From Citricoccus alkalitolerans (GTDB lineage Bacteria; Actinomycetota; Actinomycetes; Actinomycetales; Micrococcaceae): a stretch of 64,000 nucleotides of DNA. The stretch is taken from the NCBI RefSeq assembly GCF_039528175.1, contig NZ_BAAALH010000001.1:1054001-1118000 (forward strand). Direction: 5' to 3'. Of this stretch, positions 47,219 to 58,859 are shown in pieces. How positions within the stretch are numbered: position 1 is the first letter of the stretch; each line of letters starts with the position of its first letter. Position numbers and translations under genes: made by a program. The notes under the pieces are model-generated. The model saw nothing but the letters and a program-made list of their open reading frames with translations. It ran no database searches and was not told where the DNA came from.

Positions 47219-48192
47219 CTACCGACCCAGATCCTCCAGCGCCTCCCGGATGCCCTCGCGCAGTCCGCCGACGGACGGTCCCCGGCGCAGGATGGCGCGG
47301 CTGGAGGTGGCCAGCACGGAGGGCCAGGCCGAACCGAACCCGGCTCGCATGCCCGCCCCCGAGGCGCCTTGGGCGCCGAACCCCGGAGCCAACAGTGCAC
47401 CTCGGACGCCGGCCAGGTCCAGGCCCAGCCGCTCGGCCTCGCCGGCCACGGTGGCGCCGACCACGAGACCGACCGGCCCCAGGGCCGGTCGGACCGTGGC
47501 CCCGGCCCTGGTACCCACATCGGCGCCGGCCGTGCCGGCCGTGCCGGCGATACCTTTCGTGCCGGTGACGTGACTGGAGGTCAGCGCCCGCACATTGTCC
47601 CGGGCGGCCGAGGCGGTGATGGTCCGAGCCACGGATCCCTCCACACCGACGGCGTGCTGGACCGAGGAGCCCTCCGGATTCGAGGTCAGGGCCAGGACGA
47701 AGACGCCCCGCCCTGTGGCCTCGGCCAGTTCGAGGGCCGGGGCCAACGAGCCATAGCCGAGATAGGGACTGAGGGTGACGGCGTCGGCGGCCAGCGGTGA
47801 GTCGTCCGAGAGCCACGCCTCGGCGTAGCCGGTCATCGTGGACCCGATGTCCCCGCGCTTGGCGTCGGCGATGGTCAGCACCTCTTCGTCTCGGGCCTCC
47901 CGCAGCAGCCGCTCCAGCACGGCGAAGCCGGCCGAGCCATGCCGCTCGTACAGTGCGACCTGCGGCTTGATGGCGGCGACGGCGGAGGACCCGCCCTCTC
48001 CCGCCGCGGCCTCCAGGGCCGTCATCGAGAATCGCTCCAGGCCCACGGGCGTGTCCGGAAGGTCCCAGTCGTGGAGTAGCTGCGGGTGGGGATCGATGCC
48101 CAGGCACAGCGGACCGGCCGCATCCATCGCGGCGGCCAGCCGGGCACCCCACGGTGCCCGACCGGCGTCGACGGATCCGGTCACCGGCGCCG

Positions 48193-48196
<4 letters not shown>
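47219..48196 (-). CDS. pyrF: orotidine 5'-phosphate decarboxylase (type 2)
   Basis: Last step of UMP synthesis, 325 aa. Catalytic box DAKRGDIGS at 111-119 with the Asp-Lys-Asp triad; ALTSNPEG and the closing GFGAQG follow. It is longer than the usual ~275-285 aa because of a Gly/Ala/Thr-rich low-complexity insert at about residues 208-240 (GTKGIAGTAGTAGADVGT), preceding the LGPVGLVVGAT strand. It overlaps carB by 4 bp and is the last gene of the pyr operon. Confidence 0.95.
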
Positions 48197-51519
<3,323 letters not shown>

Positions 51520-51525
51520 CGTGGC

Positions 51526-52698
51526 TCAGGCTCCTTCGGAGGTAGAGGACTGCTCGGTCATCATCGCGATGAACCGGTCGAACAAGGGAACCGAATCGTG
51601 CGGGCCGGCGGCCGATTCGGGGTGGAACTGGACGGAGAAGGCGGGGCGGTCCAGCAGCCGTAGGCCCTCGACCACTTGGTCGTTCAGGGACCAGTGCGAG
51701 ACCTCCACGCGGCCATAGACGGCCTCGGGTGCCATCACCGGTTCACCCAGCGGGGCGTCCACGGCGAAGCCGTGGTTCTGCGAGGTGATCTCCACGCGCC
51801 CGGTGGACTTGTCCATGACGGGCTGGTTCGGACCGCGGTGGCCGAAGGGCAACTTGTAGGTGCCAAAGCCCAGGGCCCGGCCGAAGACCTGGTTGCCGAA
51901 GCAGATGCCGAAGAACGGCAGCCCGGCGTCGAGGACCTGCCGCAGCAACGACACCTGGTCGTCGGCGGTGGCGGGGTCGCCGGGGCCGTTGGAGAGGAAC
52001 ACGCCGTCCGGGTTCAAGGCGGTGATGTCCTCGAAGGATGAGGTGGCGGGCAGTACGTGGAGCCGGATCCCGCGGGAGGCCAGGTGTCGCGGTGTGGCGG
52101 CCTTCAGGCCGAGGTCGAGCGCCACCACGGTGTGCAGCGGCTCGCCCTCCCAGCCGTGCTCGGCTGGCTCGACGACGTAGGCGGACTCCGTGGTCACCTC
52201 ATCCGCCAGGCGGGCACCGGCCATGGACGGCTGGGCTTGGACCTCGGCGACGAGGTCGGCGAGCGGACGCCGGGCGGCCGCGCCGGAGAAGATCCCGGCC
52301 TTCATGGCACCGGCGGAGCGCAGGTGCCGGGTCACCGCACGGGTGTCCACGCCCTGGATCCCGACGACGCCCTGGGCTTCCAGCTCATCGTCCAGGTTCC
52401 GCTCGGAGCGCCAGTTCGACGGGACGCGGGCCGCCTCGCGGACCACGTAGCCGGCGGCGAAGATGGCCCGGGACTCGGCATCCTCGGTGTTGACTCCGGT
52501 GTTGCCGATGTGCGGGAACGTCTGGACGATGATCTGGCGGGCGTAGGACGGATCGGTCAGCGTCTCCTGGTAGCCGGTCATGCCGGTGGTGAAGACGGCC
52601 TCGCCCAGGGTGGTTCCGGTCTGGCCATAGGCCTGGCCGTGATGGACGGTTCCATCGGCCAGGACCAGTACGGCCGGCTCGCGGTTCAAGAGGCTCAC
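51526..52698 (-). CDS. carA: carbamoyl-phosphate synthase small subunit
   Basis: Glutaminase subunit delivering ammonia to CarB, 390 aa. I use GTG 52698 with GGAG 8 nt upstream, since family members start near the sequence REPAVLVLADG. A start at 52776 would add 26 residues of His-Thr-Pro repeats coded by a tandem repeat. Glutamine amidotransferase triad: C266 in GICFGNQ, H359 and E361 in HPES. Middle of the pyr operon. Confidence 0.95.
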   Translation of the reverse strand: MSLLNREPAVLVLADGTVHHGQAYGQTGTTLGEAVFTTGMTGYQETLTDPSYARQIIVQTFPHIGNTGVNTEDAESRAIFAAGYVVREAARVPSNWRSERNLDDELEAQGVVGIQGVDTRAVTRHLRSAGAMKAGIFSGAAARRPLADLVAEVQAQPSMAGARLADEVTTESAYVVEPAEHGWEGEPLHTVVALDLGLKAATPRHLASRGIRLHVLPATSSFEDITALNPDGVFLSNGPGDPATADDQVSLLRQVLDAGLPFFGICFGNQVFGRALGFGTYKLPFGHRGPNQPVMDKSTGRVEITSQNHGFAVDAPLGEPVMAPEAVYGRVEVSHWSLNDQVVEGLRLLDRPAFSVQFHPESAAGPHDSVPLFDRFIAMMTEQSSTSEGA

Positions 52699-52738
52699 GA
52701 GTTGTTCTCCATCTGCGGGTGGGTCTGCGGGTGTGTGG

Positions 52739-52762
52739 GGGGTGGTGTGCGGGGTGGTGTGC
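52739..52762. repeat. 12-bp tandem repeat upstream of carA
   Basis: Two exact copies of GGGGTGGTGTGC, with a diverged third copy following and related G/T-rich sequence before. It fills most of the 87-bp interval between the PH-like gene and carA. Confidence 0.85.
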
Positions 52763-52785
52763 GGCGTGTGCTGCATAGGCCGGTT

Positions 52786-53346
52786 CTAGGCGTCGGGTGA
52801 GGGCGCGGAGGCGGCCATCGGGGCGGCCGGGAGCCCACCGTCGACGAGGGCCTGGATGGCGGTCAGCAGCGGGTCACGGTCATCGGCGCTGCGGGTCCGG
52901 AACCCCGTGGAGACCTCGTGGTCACCCAAACTCCACGAGACCACCAGCAGGCCGCCCTTCTCCACGAACTTCCCGCTCATGCCGGAGTCGAGGCCTACCT
53001 GGCGCAGGTCGGCCTGCGGGATGAACAGGTTGGACCCGCCCTCCCGCAGCAGGGCCACGCCGGAACGATGCACCTCCAACCGGGCGTTGGTGCGCAATCC
53101 GAGGTCATGGACGGCGATCCGGTCCAGGTAGTCCCGCCCCCGCACCGTGGTGACGTACATGCCTTCGGCCCCGGCGAGGGGCTCGGACTCCAGGACGTCG
53201 GCGGGCACAGAGGCGGGGGCTGCGATGTCTTGCTGGCGTCGCTTGCGGTTGCGCCATCCCCACCACATGAGGGCCACGATCACCACCAGTCCGAGGCCGG
53301 TCAGAAACGCGATGAGGGTGTATTCGGCGCTGAAATCATCGTTCAC
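52786..53346 (-). CDS. PH-like domain membrane protein of the pyr operon
   Basis: 186 aa, one N-terminal transmembrane helix (about 10-30), a basic stop-transfer segment RNRKRRQQ, then a soluble domain (about 45-165) predicted as PH-like: GMYVTTVRGRDYLDRI and LRTNARLEVHRSGVALLREGG, SGKFVEKGGLLVVSWSLGD. The same gene stands between pyrC and carA in Mycobacterium (Rv1382), where it is only annotated as a membrane or export protein. It overlaps pyrC by 4 bp, so its tie to pyrimidine synthesis is genetic; the role is unknown. Confidence 0.85.
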   Translation of the reverse strand: MNDDFSAEYTLIAFLTGLGLVVIVALMWWGWRNRKRRQQDIAAPASVPADVLESEPLAGAEGMYVTTVRGRDYLDRIAVHDLGLRTNARLEVHRSGVALLREGGSNLFIPQADLRQVGLDSGMSGKFVEKGGLLVVSWSLGDHEVSTGFRTRSADDRDPLLTAIQALVDGGLPAAPMAASAPSPDA

Positions 53347-54749
53347 TGCTGAGCGCTTCCTGTCTGCTGCTGGTGCTGGTTCTGCTGGTTCTGCGCCCGG
53401 GACGTGGCCAGGGCGCGGTCACGCACCACCGGGTGCCCGTGGTTGAAGACGTCGGTGACCTGGCCGGGCAGCTCCATCCCCCGGAAGGGGCTGTTGCGGG
53501 ACTTTGTGGCGTGCGACTCCGGGTCCACGGCCCGGGTGACCGAGGGATCGTAGACGGTGAGGTTGGCGGGGGCGCCGAGCTCGAAGACGCCCTCCGGGGA
53601 AATCCGGCCCTGGTCCGCCAGACGGGCGATGCGGGCCGGCGTCGAGCTGAGGATCCGTGAGATCCCCGCCCAGTCCATCAACCCGGTGTCCACGAGCGCC
53701 TGCTGGACCACCGGCAGTGCGGTCTCCAGGCCGGTCATGCCCATGGCCGCGACCGTCCACTCACATTCCTTGTTCTCCGCGGTGTGCGGGGCGTGGTCGG
53801 TGCCGATCGTGTCGATCGTGCCGTCGGCCAGGCCTTCGCGCAACGCCATCACGTCCTCCTCGCGGCGCAGTGGCGGGTTGACCTTGTAGACCGGGTTGTA
53901 GGTGCGGACGAGCTCCTCGGTCAGCAGCAGGTGGTGCGGGGTCGCCTCGGCGGTGACCTCGATCCCGCGCTCCTTGGCCCAGCGGATGATCTCCACGGAG
54001 CCGGCGGTGGAGACGTGACAGATGTGCAGCCGAGAGCCCACGTGCTGGGTCAGCAGCACGTCCCGGGCAATGATGGCCTCCTCCGCCACGGCGGGCCAAC
54101 CGGCCAGGCCCAGGACCGAGGACAGGGCGCCCTCGTTCATCTGGGCGCCGTCGGTGAGCTTCGGCTCCTGGGCATGCTGGGCGATCACGCCGTCGAAGGC
54201 CTTCACGTACTCCAGTGCCCGGCGCATCAGCACCGGATCCCAGACGCACATGCCATCATCAGAGAACACCCGGACCTCCGCCCGGGACTGCGCCATGGCA
54301 CCGAGCTCCGCGAGGCGTTCGCCGCCCAGGCCCACGGTGACGGCGCCCACGGGATGGACATCGCACCAGCCGGCCTCGCGGCCCAGCTGCCACACCTGCT
54401 CGACGACGCCCGCCGAGTCCGCGACCGGCGTCGAGTTCGCCATGGCGTGCACCGAGGTGAAGCCGCCGAGGGCGGCCGCCCGGGTGCCCGTCTCCACGGT
54501 CTCCGAATCCTCACGGCCAGGCTGGCGCAGATGGGTGTGCAGGTCCACGAGCCCGGGCAGGATGATGCGGCCGGTGGCGTCGATGGTCTCGGCTGCCTCA
54601 GCCGAGGGCGTCGCGCCTCCGCGCGCGCGGGCGTCCTGCCCGACGGCGGCCAACAGGCCGTCCTCGATGAGGACATCCGAGGTGGTGCCATCCGGCAGGG
54701 TGCCGCCGGTGATGAGGTACCTGTTGCGGGGGTCAAAGGTGGCGCTCAT
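53343..54749 (-). CDS. pyrC: dihydroorotase
   Basis: Zinc amidohydrolase closing carbamoyl aspartate to dihydroorotate, class I type, 468 aa. Metal motif DLHTHLRQPG (H71, H73), HAQE (near residue 165), HICHVST (near residue 222) and the catalytic Asp in GTDHAPHT. The last 25 residues are Gln/Asn-rich. Starts with ATG overlapping pyrB in ATGA. Confidence 0.97.
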   Translation of the reverse strand: MSATFDPRNRYLITGGTLPDGTTSDVLIEDGLLAAVGQDARARGGATPSAEAAETIDATGRIILPGLVDLHTHLRQPGREDSETVETGTRAAALGGFTSVHAMANSTPVADSAGVVEQVWQLGREAGWCDVHPVGAVTVGLGGERLAELGAMAQSRAEVRVFSDDGMCVWDPVLMRRALEYVKAFDGVIAQHAQEPKLTDGAQMNEGALSSVLGLAGWPAVAEEAIIARDVLLTQHVGSRLHICHVSTAGSVEIIRWAKERGIEVTAEATPHHLLLTEELVRTYNPVYKVNPPLRREEDVMALREGLADGTIDTIGTDHAPHTAENKECEWTVAAMGMTGLETALPVVQQALVDTGLMDWAGISRILSSTPARIARLADQGRISPEGVFELGAPANLTVYDPSVTRAVDPESHATKSRNSPFRGMELPGQVTDVFNHGHPVVRDRALATSRAQNQQNQHQQQTGSAQQ

Positions 54750-55759
54750 GCGGTGGCCTTCCGGTTGGACGGTGTGGTCGGGGTGGACGGGTCGGGGCTG
54801 TCGGAGGCCGACAGGAGCAGATACAGCACGGCCATCCGGACGGAGACGCCGTTGGCGACCTGTTCCAGGGCCGTGTTGCGCGCGGAGTCCGCGGCCGCCG
54901 CGGAGATCTCCAGGCCGCGGTTCATGGGACCCGGGTGCATGATGACCGCGTCCTCCACACCGCTGGCCTCCAGCATCCCGAGCCGTTCATCCGTCAGTCC
55001 CCAGGACCGGGTGTACTCGGCGGCCGAAGGAAAGAACGCGTCATGCATGCGCTCGGACTGGACGCGCAGCATCATCACGGCGTCCGGTGCGCCCGCCAGG
55101 GCCTCGTCGAGTGAGTACGTCACCGTGCAGGGCCAGTCCTCCACACCCACCGGTACCAGGGTCGGCGGGGCGGCCAGGGTGACCTCGGCCCCGAGCGTGG
55201 TCAGCAGCCACAGATTGGAGCGGGCCACCCGTGAGTGCAGGATGTCCCCGACGATGACGACCTTCATCCCGGCCAGGTCCGCGCCGTGCGGCTCCGTGCC
55301 GTTCCGTAGCGCCAGGTGGCGGCGCAGCGTGAAGGCGTCCAACAGCGCCTGCGTGGGGTGCTCGTGCGTGCCGTCCCCGGCGTTGACCACGGCCGACCGG
55401 ATCCAGCCGGAGTCGGCGAGCTGGGCTGCTGCCCCGGAGGCCCAGTGGCGCATCACGATCGCGTCCGCGCCGATGGCCTCGAGGGTCTGGACGGTGTCCT
55501 TCAGGGATTCGCCCTTGGAGACGGAGGTGCCCTTCCCCGAGAAGTTGATGACGTCCGCGCTGAGGCGCTTGGCTGCAGCCTCGAAGGAGATCCGGGTCCG
55601 GGTGGAGTCTTCGAGGAAGAGGTTGACCACGGTGCGGCCGCGCAGGGCGGGAAGCTTCTTGACCTCGCGCCCGGAGACCGTAGCCATCTCCTCGGCGGTG
55701 TCGAGTATGCGCAATGCGTCGGCGTGGGAGAGGTCCTGGGTGGACAGCAGGTGCTTCAC
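54746..55759 (-). CDS. pyrB: aspartate carbamoyltransferase catalytic subunit
   Basis: Joins carbamoyl phosphate and aspartate, 337 aa. Carbamoyl-phosphate loop STRTR at 52-56, then GESLKDT, MRHWASGAAAQ, NAGDGTHEHPTQALLD and HPGPMNRG. No regulatory PyrI subunit in the operon, typical of class with PyrC or standalone trimer. Overlaps pyrR in ATGA and pyrC likewise. Confidence 0.98.
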   Translation of the reverse strand: MKHLLSTQDLSHADALRILDTAEEMATVSGREVKKLPALRGRTVVNLFLEDSTRTRISFEAAAKRLSADVINFSGKGTSVSKGESLKDTVQTLEAIGADAIVMRHWASGAAAQLADSGWIRSAVVNAGDGTHEHPTQALLDAFTLRRHLALRNGTEPHGADLAGMKVVIVGDILHSRVARSNLWLLTTLGAEVTLAAPPTLVPVGVEDWPCTVTYSLDEALAGAPDAVMMLRVQSERMHDAFFPSAAEYTRSWGLTDERLGMLEASGVEDAVIMHPGPMNRGLEISAAAADSARNTALEQVANGVSVRMAVLYLLLSASDSPDPSTPTTPSNRKATA

Positions 55760-56376
55760 CGGGCCTCACCCCGGACGCTGGCCTCCGCGTGGTCGGTGAT
55801 CGAGACGGCGTCCTCGGTGACCTCGGCGGTGCCGCCCGGCCCGTCGATCTCCACGAGTCGGACCTGGACGCGCTCGGCCGTGGAGGTGGGCAGGTTCTTG
55901 CCCACGAAGTCGGCACGGATCGGCAATTCACGGTGGCCACGGTCCACGAGGACGGCGAGACGGACGGCGGCCGGGCGGCCGAAGTCGTTGAGGGCGTCCA
56001 GGGCGGCACGGATGGTCCGCCCGGAATAGAGCACATCGTCCACGAGCACCACGGTGGCGCCGTCGATTCCGGTGTCCGGCAGGCGGGTCGGCGCGGGGGT
56101 GCGGGAGGTGGAGCGGCGCAGGTCGTCCCGGTAGAGGGTGACGTCCAGTTCACCGGTCGAGGAGCCGGCGTCGAAGTCCGGTTCTATGCGGGCGAGCTTG
56201 CGGGCCAGACGCTCGGCCAGGGGGACGCCGCGGCGGGGAATGCCCAGGATGACCAGGCCGGAGGGCCCACGGTTCGCCTCGAGGATCTCGTGGGCGATCC
56301 GGGTCAGTGCCCGATCGATATCCGCCGCGGAAAGGACATTCCGGACGGTGCGCACAGCGCGGCTCTCAGCCTGCAC
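55756..56376 (-). CDS. pyrR: bifunctional pyr operon RNA-binding regulator/uracil phosphoribosyltransferase
   Basis: PyrR senses UMP and binds pyr mRNA; it also keeps uracil phosphoribosyltransferase activity. 206 aa from GTG 56376, GGAGG 5 nt upstream. PRPP motif VLVDDVLYSGRTIRAAL at 110-126. The first gene of the pyr operon. The leader carries a hairpin with the PyrR-binding pattern just before the Shine-Dalgarno, so it probably represses its own translation as in mycobacteria. A minimal out-of-frame ATG...TGA of five codons overlaps the start. Confidence 0.96.
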   Translation of the reverse strand: MQAESRAVRTVRNVLSAADIDRALTRIAHEILEANRGPSGLVILGIPRRGVPLAERLARKLARIEPDFDAGSSTGELDVTLYRDDLRRSTSRTPAPTRLPDTGIDGATVVLVDDVLYSGRTIRAALDALNDFGRPAAVRLAVLVDRGHRELPIRADFVGKNLPTSTAERVQVRLVEIDGPGGTAEVTEDAVSITDHAEASVRGEAR

Positions 56377-56390
56377 ACATGCCTCCTTCC

Positions 56391-56406
56391 CCGCCTCACA
56401 GGACGG
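56391..56406 (-). promoter_or_regulatory. PyrR-binding-loop-like hairpin in the pyrR leader
   Basis: The minus-strand RNA reads CCGUCCUGUGAGGCGG. CC and GUCC pair with GGC and GG around a bulged U and a 5-nt loop UGUGA, exactly the layout of Bacillus binding loops (G-U bulge-CC-NGNGA-GG-C). It touches the ribosome site GGAAGGAGG (56382-56390), so bound PyrR could block initiation. Confidence 0.7.
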
Positions 56407-56498
56407 AACTTAAAGGAAACGCAACCCCGGGTGGGGTGTGTTTGGTCCGGCGTCAACACTATCACCGCGGCGGGGCGACCTGGTGTCAGGATGGTTCC

Positions 56499-57767
56499 AT
56501 GACGCAGCCGGTGAACCGCTCCACACCACTCCCGCCCAACAGGCCAGGACCACTGACCCCGGCCGGCCACCCGGGGTCCTCCGGCCCGTCGTCCGCCGCC
56601 TATCCCCCGGCGCACCTGATCGCTCGGCGCAACCGCCGCTCCAACGCCTGGGACATCGCCCTGCTCGTGGCGGCCGCGGCCGTCGGCGCACTGGTGGTTC
56701 TGTTCCTGGTCGGCGTCCTGGGCACCGAGACGCTCTTCGTGGTCGGGCTGCTGGCCCTGGTCCCCCTCGGCATCGTGGTGGCCGCGCTGCTGTGGGTCGA
56801 CCGCTGGGATCCTGAGCCCCGCGGCTGGCTGGCCTTCGCCTTCCTGTGGGGCGCGGGGGTGTCCGTGCTCGGCACCCTCGCACTGGGCGAGGTGTTCATG
56901 GAGACCTTCAGCGGGCTGTCCTCGCTGGACTCGGACACCTTCGGGACGGTGGTGCAGGCCCCGGTGATCGAGGAGGCCATGAAGGGCGCCGGCCTCGTGG
57001 TGATCTTCCTGGCGGCCCGCCGGCACTTCGACGGTCCCGTGGACGGGGTGGTCTACGCCGGCATGGTGGCGGCGGGTTTCGCGTTCACGGAGAACATCCT
57101 GTACTTCGGCACGGCCTACACCGAGGCCGGGTGGGGAACCGAGCTGGCGTTCACCTTCGTGCTGCGGGGACTGTTCTCGCCCTTCGCCCATGTGCTGTTC
57201 ACCGTGTGGATCGGGTTCTTCCTGGGGGTGGCCGCGCAGCGGCAGGTCACCAGGGACCGGCTCGGCCGGGCCGGCTGGATCGGTTGGTTCCTGGTGGGAC
57301 TGGTCCCGGCCGTAGCCGGGCACTTCCTGTGGAACGGCGGATTGGCCCTAATCTTCGACGACTTCTTCACGTTCTACCTGGTGCTGCAGGTCCCGCTCTT
57401 CATCGCGGCGATCGCCGCCGTCGTGCTGCTGTTGCGGGCCGAGAGACGCCTCACCCAGAGCATGCTGGGCCGCTACGAAGCGGCGGGATGGCTGTGGCCG
57501 GAGGAGATCGCCCTCTTCGGCACGGCCCCGGGACGGCGGCAGGGCCGTCGATGGGCCGGCAGGCACGGGGCCCGGAGCCAGCACCGCGCCTTCGAGCAGA
57601 CCGTCTTACGCCTGGCGGCCCTGCGGCACCGGATCGAACGAGGCCACGATGTCCAGGCCAACAGCGCCGAAGAGCTCCGGCTACTCCAGGAGACGGTCCA
57701 GCAGCGGCAGGAGCTCTTCGGCGCGATCAGGCCCGGCGGGCCGGTCAGTCCAACAGCGTCGGCTTGA
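56499..57767 (+). CDS. PrsW-like intramembrane protease
   Basis: Membrane metalloprotease-like protein, 422 aa from ATG 56499. Eight or so hydrophobic helices (about 50-360). PrsW motifs: EEAMKG (near residue 160), FAFTEN (near 190), HVLFT (near 230) and HFLWNG (near 270), which carry the proposed catalytic Glu and His residues. PrsW in Bacillus cleaves anti-sigma factor RsiW; here no sigma gene is near. The Pro-rich N-terminus and Arg/Gln-rich C-terminus are cytoplasmic-like. Divergent from pyrR; its tail overlaps nusB by 23 bp. Confidence 0.85.
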   Translation: MTQPVNRSTPLPPNRPGPLTPAGHPGSSGPSSAAYPPAHLIARRNRRSNAWDIALLVAAAAVGALVVLFLVGVLGTETLFVVGLLALVPLGIVVAALLWVDRWDPEPRGWLAFAFLWGAGVSVLGTLALGEVFMETFSGLSSLDSDTFGTVVQAPVIEEAMKGAGLVVIFLAARRHFDGPVDGVVYAGMVAAGFAFTENILYFGTAYTEAGWGTELAFTFVLRGLFSPFAHVLFTVWIGFFLGVAAQRQVTRDRLGRAGWIGWFLVGLVPAVAGHFLWNGGLALIFDDFFTFYLVLQVPLFIAAIAAVVLLLRAERRLTQSMLGRYEAAGWLWPEEIALFGTAPGRRQGRRWAGRHGARSQHRAFEQTVLRLAALRHRIERGHDVQANSAEELRLLQETVQQRQELFGAIRPGGPVSPTASA

Positions 57768-58155
57768 GCTGCTGGATCCGGCCGAGCAGGCCGTTGACGT
57801 AGTCCGGGGAATCGTCCGTGGACAGTTCCTTGGCGATCGTGACCGCTTCGGCCACCGCCACGCGGTCCGGAACCTCGTCGTTGAACAGCAGTTCCCAGGC
57901 ACCGATCCGGAGGATGGCGCGGTCCACTGCCGGCATGCGGTCCAGGGTCCAGCCCTGGGCGTAGGAGGACAGGATCTCGTCGATCCTCTCCTGTTCGGCC
58001 ACCACGCCCCGGATGATCTCCACGGTGTACGGGTTGATCACCTGTGCCGTGGATGCCCTGCGGGAGGTGATGCCCTCATCCGGACTGGTCCCGCGCTGTT
58101 CGGCCTCAAAGAGGACCTCCAGCGCGCGCCTCCGGGCTTTGCCTCGTGCGCTCAC
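57745..58155 (-). CDS. nusB: transcription antitermination protein NusB
   Basis: NusB binds boxA RNA with NusE for rRNA antitermination, 136 aa. All-helical fold with ARRRALEVLFEAEQR at the start, the core WTLDRMPAVDRAILRIGAWELLF and the ending EFAVTIAKELSTDD-like tail (VTIAKELSTDDSPDYVNGLLGRI). GTG start 18 bp after efp. Converges with the PrsW-like gene. Confidence 0.96.
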   Translation of the reverse strand: MSARGKARRRALEVLFEAEQRGTSPDEGITSRRASTAQVINPYTVEIIRGVVAEQERIDEILSSYAQGWTLDRMPAVDRAILRIGAWELLFNDEVPDRVAVAEAVTIAKELSTDDSPDYVNGLLGRIQQLKPTLLD

Positions 58156-58173
58156 AGTTGGTCAGTCGTCCCG

Positions 58174-58737
58174 TCAGTCGTTCACACGGCCCAGGTAGTC
58201 ACCCGTGCGGGTGTCCACCTTGACCCTGGTGCCCTGATCCACGAACAGCGGGACCTGGATCTCGTAGCCGGTCTCGAGGGTCGCGGGCTTGGTGCCGGCG
58301 GAGGACCGGTCACCCTGCAGGCCCGGCTCGGTGTAGGTGATCTCCAAGACCACGGACGGCGGCATGTCCAGGTACAGCGGGGTGCCCTCGTTCATGGCGA
58401 TGGTGACCTTCTGGTTCTCCAGCATGAAGTTGGCGGCGTTGCCCACGACAGCCGGGTTCACCGGGATCTGGTCGTAGGTGTCCGTGTCCATGAAGATGTA
58501 GTCCTCGCCGTCCATGTACAAGTACTCGTAGTCCGAGCGGTCCACAGTGGCGGTCTCGATCTTGGCACCGGCGTTGAAGGTCTTGTCCACCAGCTTGCCG
58601 GTGGTGATGTTCCGGATCTTGGTGCGGACGAACGCCCCGCCCTTGCCCGGCTTCACGTGCTGGAACTCGATGACGTTCCACAGGTGGCCGTCCATTTTCA
58701 GCACGGTGCCGTTCTTGATGTCGTTGCTGGTTGCCAC
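58174..58737 (-). CDS. efp: elongation factor P
   Basis: Helps ribosomes form bonds at polyproline; 187 aa, the standard length, from GTG 58737 with GGAG 7 nt before (TTG 58743 is less likely). Three beta-barrel domains; the loop is HVKPGKGGAF, with the site residue K32. Conserved EYLYMDGEDYIFMDTDTYDQ in domain II. Followed by nusB. Confidence 0.98.
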   Translation of the reverse strand: MATSNDIKNGTVLKMDGHLWNVIEFQHVKPGKGGAFVRTKIRNITTGKLVDKTFNAGAKIETATVDRSDYEYLYMDGEDYIFMDTDTYDQIPVNPAVVGNAANFMLENQKVTIAMNEGTPLYLDMPPSVVLEITYTEPGLQGDRSSAGTKPATLETGYEIQVPLFVDQGTRVKVDTRTGDYLGRVND

Positions 58738-58808
58738 TGTCAATCTCCGTCTGTCGGTAAGGGGCCAGTCGATGGCGTCGGCGGGTCTCGCTGGAAGTCC
58801 AGTCGACC

Positions 58809-58814
58809 ATTCTA
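58809..58814 (-). promoter_or_regulatory. -10 of the efp promoter
   Basis: Minus-strand TAGAAT. It would give a leader of about 65 nt before efp. It lies between aroB and efp, so efp-nusB has its own promoter. Confidence 0.55.
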
Positions 58815-58859
58815 GGCGATGGCGTCGGCACGCCGGATCATCACCGGTCTACCCGGCGA

